DNA of 64,000 nt, taken from positions 1 through 64,000 of the forward strand of contig JBBART010000020.1 in assembly GCA_040399685.1 (NCBI GenBank), read 5' to 3'. Of the stretch, positions 60,828 through 64,000 are shown one piece after another; the first letter of the stretch is position 1, and each line of letters begins with the position of its first letter. Source of the DNA: CAIQQQ01 sp040399685. GTDB lineage: Bacteria > Pseudomonadota > Alphaproteobacteria > Acetobacterales > Acetobacteraceae. Position numbers and translations under genes: made by a program. The notes under the pieces are model-generated. The model was given only the letters and a program-made list of their open reading frames with translations, did no database searches and was not told the origin of the DNA.

Positions 60828-61358
60828 ATGGACGTCACCAAGTTGCCCACGGGCAAGGCCCCGCCGCACGATATCAATGTGGTGATCGAGATCCCGCAGG
60901 GGTCTGCCGTCAAATATGAGCTCGACAAGGACAGCGGCGCCATCATGGTGGATCGCTTCTTGTTTACCCCGATGGCCTATCCGGCCGCCTATGGCTTCAT
61001 CCCCGGCACGATCGCCGACGATGGCGACCCGGTGGACGCCATGGTGCTGACGCCTGCCGCCGCCGTGGTGCCAGGCAGCGTCATTCGCGCCCGCCCCATT
61101 GGCGTGCTGCTGATGAGCGATGAGGCCGGTCAGGACGAGAAGCTGATCTGTGTGCCGCACGACAAGATCCATCCGCTCTACACCAACGTCCACGCCGTGG
61201 AAGACCTGCCCGAGATCACGCGCCAGCAGATCGAGCATTTCTTCACGCGCTACAAGGACCTGGAAAAGGGCAAGTGGGTGAAGATTGAAGGCTGGGGCGA
61301 CAAGGCCCGCGCCGAAGCGCTGATTTTGGCCGGCATGGAAGCCGCCAAGAAGGCATGA
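60828..61358 (+). CDS. ppa: Inorganic pyrophosphatase
   Basis: 176 residues, usual for family I. ATG 60828 follows CGGAGAGACC; ATG 60783 is in frame but gives a non-family leader. NVVIEIPQGSAVKYELDKDSG and the metal-binding signature DDGDPVDAMVL are present; YGFIPGTIADDGDP holds the active-site Tyr and Asp residues. It hydrolyses PPi, driving biosynthesis forward. The divergent tRNA ends 100 bases upstream. Confidence 0.95.
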   Translation: MDVTKLPTGKAPPHDINVVIEIPQGSAVKYELDKDSGAIMVDRFLFTPMAYPAAYGFIPGTIADDGDPVDAMVLTPAAAVVPGSVIRARPIGVLLMSDEAGQDEKLICVPHDKIHPLYTNVHAVEDLPEITRQQIEHFFTRYKDLEKGKWVKIEGWGDKARAEALILAGMEAAKKA

Positions 61359-61371
61359 GATGAAGCAATCT

Positions 61372-61395
61372 CTCCGGCCGCGAAAGCGGCTGGAG
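61372..61395 (+). terminator. GC-rich hairpin after ppa
   Basis: CTCCGGCCGC and GCGGCTGGAG pair (one wobble) around GAAA, 13 bases after the stop. A stable GNRA-type loop; no strong T run, so probably Rho-assisted or a stabiliser. Confidence 0.6.
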
Positions 61396-61455
61396 GGTGG
61401 CTAGAGCAAGATTGCTTTGGATTGAAGCGTCAAGCGATCGTCAGGACAGGAAGAT

Positions 61456-61578
61456 CTTCTTTTTCTGAAGAAAAAGAAGCAAAAAGACTTTCATTCATTT
61501 CGGCGCGCGATAAGGCAAATGCCGCAGCACTCGTATGAATTCATGAAGTTTTTTGGTTCTTTTTTTCAAAAAAGAACC
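61456..61578. repeat. Two A/T-rich palindromes in the spacer after ppa
   Basis: CTTCTTTTTC/GAAAAAGAAG (61456-61479, TGAA loop) and GGTTCTTTTTT/AAAAAAGAACC (61555-61578) are perfect inverted repeats in a non-coding stretch. From memory, similar A/T-rich pairs are dispersed in acetic-acid-bacterium genomes; this could be one such interspersed element. They also act as bidirectional terminator-like structures. Confidence 0.6.
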
Positions 61579-61634
61579 CATTCGCGAACCTTCATATTTC
61601 CGGCACCTCCCCCATAGCGGGTCAACTTCCGGCT

Positions 61635-62855
61635 CTATGTCTGAACGAGTTCGGCTATTCGGGCTTCGAACGCGTCAATATGATGCTTCATATCCAGATG
61701 CTTTTCGGCATAGGCCCGCGCGCCGCGTCGCAGTTTTTGCGCCAGTCTTGGCGTTTCCAGCAGATCGAGAATGGTGTCCGCCAGCCGGTCATGGTCCAGG
61801 CAGGGCGTGAGCAGGCCGTTCTTGTTGTGGGTCACGAACTCCGTCACCGGTTCTACATCGGCGGCAACGATGGCGCAGCCGCAGGCCAGAGCCTCGCGCA
61901 ACGACCAGGAGGCGACGAACGGGTAGGTCAGGTAGACATGCGCGTCTGAGCGTTGCAGCAGGGCGATGTGGGTGTCGTAGTTCACCTGGCCGGGCATGAA
62001 CACGCGATCGGTGTCGTATTTTCCCTTCATCTCGGTGATGAAGCGATCTTTCCAGCTGCCGTTGGCCAGGCGCGCGCCATAGCTGACGCCGTCGCCGCCG
62101 AGCATCACCACCTTTGCATCCGGTCGCGCCGCCAGGATGGCGGGGAGAGCGCGCATCAGCGTGTGATAGCCGCGATACGGTTCAAGATTGCGGGCCACGA
62201 AGGTGATGAGCTTCTCACCCGGATCGATTTGGAAGTCGCCGAGCGGCAGGCGCCTGGATTTGGCGGTCGGGTCTGGCTTGCAGATGTCCAGCCTTGTCGC
62301 CTCGGGGAGCAGCTTGATCTGGCTGTGCGCCCATTGCGGATAGGCGTTGCGCTGGAAATGGGTGGGCGACTGGCCGTGCTGGCCCAATGCCAGCGCCAGA
62401 TGGTTCAGCGTGTTCATGGCCCGGACGGCGGGCTGGAAATTCGCCGCCATCGGGAATTCGCTGTCGAAATTCACGTCGTAGCCGACGGTGTGGTAGTAAA
62501 ATTCGAAATATCCCAGCATCGGCACGCCCGGCCAGACATCCACGAGGTTGAGCAATTCGCCCCAGCCGTGATGGCCGATGATGATGTCCGGCACGAAGCC
62601 GAGCGACTTCAACTGCCGCGCCGACTCGGCCACCTTGTCGGCGCGGTGTCCGGCCAGTTCGTGTTCCCGCGCCGCGTGGTGAATGTCCTGGCGCGGCGTG
62701 CGGCCGACTTCGTAGACAACACGGCGCACGCCGTTGATCTGGTTGCTGTTCGGCTCGGTGATGAACACCACATCATTGGCCGGGTTTTCCAGCAGATGAT
62801 GGACGATGTGCAGGTACTGACCCGGAAAATTCTGGTGAACGAACAGGTATTTCAC
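61635..62855 (-). CDS. GT4-family glycosyltransferase
   Basis: 406 residues. A GT-B fold: N-terminal MKYLFVHQNFPGQYLHIVHHL, then IIIGHHGWGELLNLVDVW (acceptor side). The C-terminal donor domain has FVARNLEPYRGYHTLMRAL and the E-x7-E motif in REALACGCAIVAADVEPVTE. It probably adds a sugar in polysaccharide or glycolipid synthesis. The ChW-like gene precedes it by 16 bases in the same direction. Confidence 0.9.
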   Translation of the reverse strand: MKYLFVHQNFPGQYLHIVHHLLENPANDVVFITEPNSNQINGVRRVVYEVGRTPRQDIHHAAREHELAGHRADKVAESARQLKSLGFVPDIIIGHHGWGELLNLVDVWPGVPMLGYFEFYYHTVGYDVNFDSEFPMAANFQPAVRAMNTLNHLALALGQHGQSPTHFQRNAYPQWAHSQIKLLPEATRLDICKPDPTAKSRRLPLGDFQIDPGEKLITFVARNLEPYRGYHTLMRALPAILAARPDAKVVMLGGDGVSYGARLANGSWKDRFITEMKGKYDTDRVFMPGQVNYDTHIALLQRSDAHVYLTYPFVASWSLREALACGCAIVAADVEPVTEFVTHNKNGLLTPCLDHDRLADTILDLLETPRLAQKLRRGARAYAEKHLDMKHHIDAFEARIAELVQT

Positions 62856-62871
62856 GTGCGCAAGTCCAGGG

Positions 62872-63798
62872 TCAGCGTTTCTTGGCCCTGGCGGTCGCCT
62901 TTTTCGCCGGTTGGGCGTGGTTGAATCCGCCGGTCGGCACGATCTCGATCTTCAAGGCCTCCACCGGCGCGAGGTTGGGCAGTTCGCACGGCTCACCCGG
63001 CGCGACCGGCCCGATTTGAGCGCCGCCGACAAAGCTTGCGGAATAGCGGAGTTCGAACGCCTCCGCCGCAGCCCCGCGCAGGCGCACGCGCACGCCAAGG
63101 ATGGGCAGGGCCATGCCGCGGCTGCCGCAGAACTGCCCGCCTTCGACCCAGGGCGACATCCAGCCACGGCCGAGCGTGACCTGATATTCGATATCCGTGA
63201 GGTCCATGCCGTTGGTCGGCGCCATTCCGAAGCCTTCGAGCCATTTGCCGCTGCCGGGTTCGCCCAGCCATTCGCCGAATGTGGCGCCGACATCGCCGCG
63301 CCCCTGGATATGCGCCACGATGTCCATCGCCGTCCGTGCCGTGGGCGCCGGCAGGGGGGCTGTGGCGTGTTGGTTTTCGAGCATCGCCCCGGGCTGCGGC
63401 GTGCCGGTGGGGCCGTTGATCAACGGCAGGATCTGCAGGTTGGGCGCTGCATCGGCCGAGGCTGTGGGATCTTGGTAGATCGTGACCATCACGAAGGCTG
63501 GTCCTCCGCTCACGCGCACAAGGGCTGCGTCACCAAAGCCGCTCAACCAGCCATCGGTGGAGATGGTGCGAATTTCGACCGCTTCTGGCCTGCCCGCTGG
63601 GCCGGGGGCCGCGGTGATCCGCAGGCCCGGCAGGCCGGTTTGCGCGTTCGCGGCGGCGCAGGGGGCGACGAGGACGCAGTACAGCCCGGCATCAAGCCGC
63701 ATCATGCTGGCCGATGAGCGCAGTTCGCTCACGCGGCCTTCGTTGGCGGCGGATTTTGGGGCCTGGGAGCCGGTCGCGGCACTTTGAAGATCTGACAT
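62872..63798 (-). CDS. Protein with a ChW-like region, unknown function
   Basis: 308 residues. The C-terminal part (DIEYQVTLGRGWMSPWVEGG, then GSRGMALPILGVRVRLRG) resembles the clostridial ChW repeat: a beta-strand, GW-x-x-W, a Gly turn, and a hydrophobic strand. The N-terminal ~150 residues are Ala/Pro/Thr-rich and low complexity, and the C terminus ends in Lys/Arg-rich KKATARAKKR. No signal peptide. Upstream of a glycosyltransferase in the same direction. Function unknown; carbohydrate or surface binding is only suggested. Confidence 0.65.
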   Translation of the reverse strand: MSDLQSAATGSQAPKSAANEGRVSELRSSASMMRLDAGLYCVLVAPCAAANAQTGLPGLRITAAPGPAGRPEAVEIRTISTDGWLSGFGDAALVRVSGGPAFVMVTIYQDPTASADAAPNLQILPLINGPTGTPQPGAMLENQHATAPLPAPTARTAMDIVAHIQGRGDVGATFGEWLGEPGSGKWLEGFGMAPTNGMDLTDIEYQVTLGRGWMSPWVEGGQFCGSRGMALPILGVRVRLRGAAAEAFELRYSASFVGGAQIGPVAPGEPCELPNLAPVEALKIEIVPTGGFNHAQPAKKATARAKKR

Positions 63799-63902
63799 AC
63801 GTTCTCTCGTTTCGATCGCCGCACGGCCGCGCGGCGTTCACCTGCGAGAGGTCTAGAGCAATATTCGTTGCTGTTAAACATGGATCGAGGTGAATTTATA
63901 CG

Positions 63903-64000
63903 TTAAAACATTACGTTTTTCACTTCTGCCGGGATGCCGTTGCGGCTGTTGAGCAACGCCTGGTTGATTCCAGCCGCGGGCAATCCGAGCGGCAGCACCA
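63903..64000 (-). CDS. 3' end of a gene entering from the right edge
   Basis: On the minus strand the frame ends at TAA (63903-63905) with the protein end LPLGLPAAGINQALLNSRNG and then IPAEVKNVMF. This looks like a true C terminus but is too short to identify. The 104 bases between it and the start of the ChW-like gene hold no recognisable feature. Confidence 0.55.
   Translation of the reverse strand, partial: VLPLGLPAAGINQALLNSRNGIPAEVKNVMF

Noticed and set aside
1..64000. CRISPR array, rRNA operon, prophage or plasmid origin
   Set aside because: No spaced repeats of CRISPR type, no rRNA sequence, no phage structural or integrase genes, and no iteron/rep features seen.

Overview
The window is a gene-dense, high-GC stretch from a Gram-negative bacterium, most likely an alphaproteobacterium close to Acetobacteraceae/Rhodospirillales. 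The basis is the Hint-domain protein beside a repeat-rich secreted protein, the dominance of ABC/LysR catabolic clusters, Lrp-type regulators, TAT/Sec-type solute-binding proteins, and short palindromic A/T-rich elements. This placement is inference from gene content; no rRNA is present. About 58 protein genes or gene remnants and one tRNA can be supported. Most of the window is a catabolic and transport island rather than core genome.

Layout. 1-2.9 kb: the 3' end of a large secreted protein with 16-residue repeats and a dockerin-like module, then a Hint-domain protein. 2.98-3.12 kb: a decayed IS3-type orfA. 3.3-9.5 kb: hyuA-hyuB-FAD oxidase operon with a convergent LysR gene. 9.6-16.6 kb and on to 24.5 kb: two peptide-type ABC systems (one orphan binding protein; one complete set whose dual ATPase is frameshifted in an 11-G tract), an Lrp-type regulator, and a divergent amine/amino-acid catabolic cluster with paired HAD, GNAT and FAD-oxidase genes plus a class III aminotransferase. 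24.7-25.4 kb: a GT8 glycosyltransferase pseudogene. 25.6-28.1 kb: cupin, FAD monooxygenase, alpha/beta hydrolase. 28.1-39.2 kb (minus strand): a ten-gene, mostly overlapping operon joining a branched-chain-type ABC importer (livKHMGF) to a second hyuAB pair, an SDR, an aminotransferase and an HpaI-type aldolase. 39.4-42.2 kb: three LysR regulators. 42.3-48.7 kb: a seven-gene operon of aconitase-type large and small subunits, an isocitrate-lyase/PEP-mutase-family enzyme without the usual catalytic Cys motif, and an NMT1/tau-type ABC importer.

49.0-55.6 kb: a small ORF, an NRAMP-family transporter with altered metal-site residues, pyruvate dehydrogenase aceE-aceF (homodimeric E1 type, no lpd nearby) and an Lrp-type regulator. 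55.6-56.5 kb: an IS3 scar joining fragments of a PP2C-like gene and a PotA-like ATPase gene. 56.7-60.6 kb: a TetR-FUSC-micropeptide-DUF1656-HlyD efflux operon with stop/start overlaps. 60.7-64 kb: tRNA-Ile2(CAU), inorganic pyrophosphatase, a palindrome-rich spacer, a GT4 glycosyltransferase, a protein with a ChW-like region, and the 3' end of another gene.

How the parts fit. The genes describe import and stepwise breakdown of nitrogen-containing small molecules (cyclic amides, amines, modified amino acids) and a branched dicarboxylate, each set with its own importer and regulator. Several scars (two IS3 remnants, a GT8 pseudogene, a fused gene junction, a G-tract frameshift) show that the region has been rearranged.
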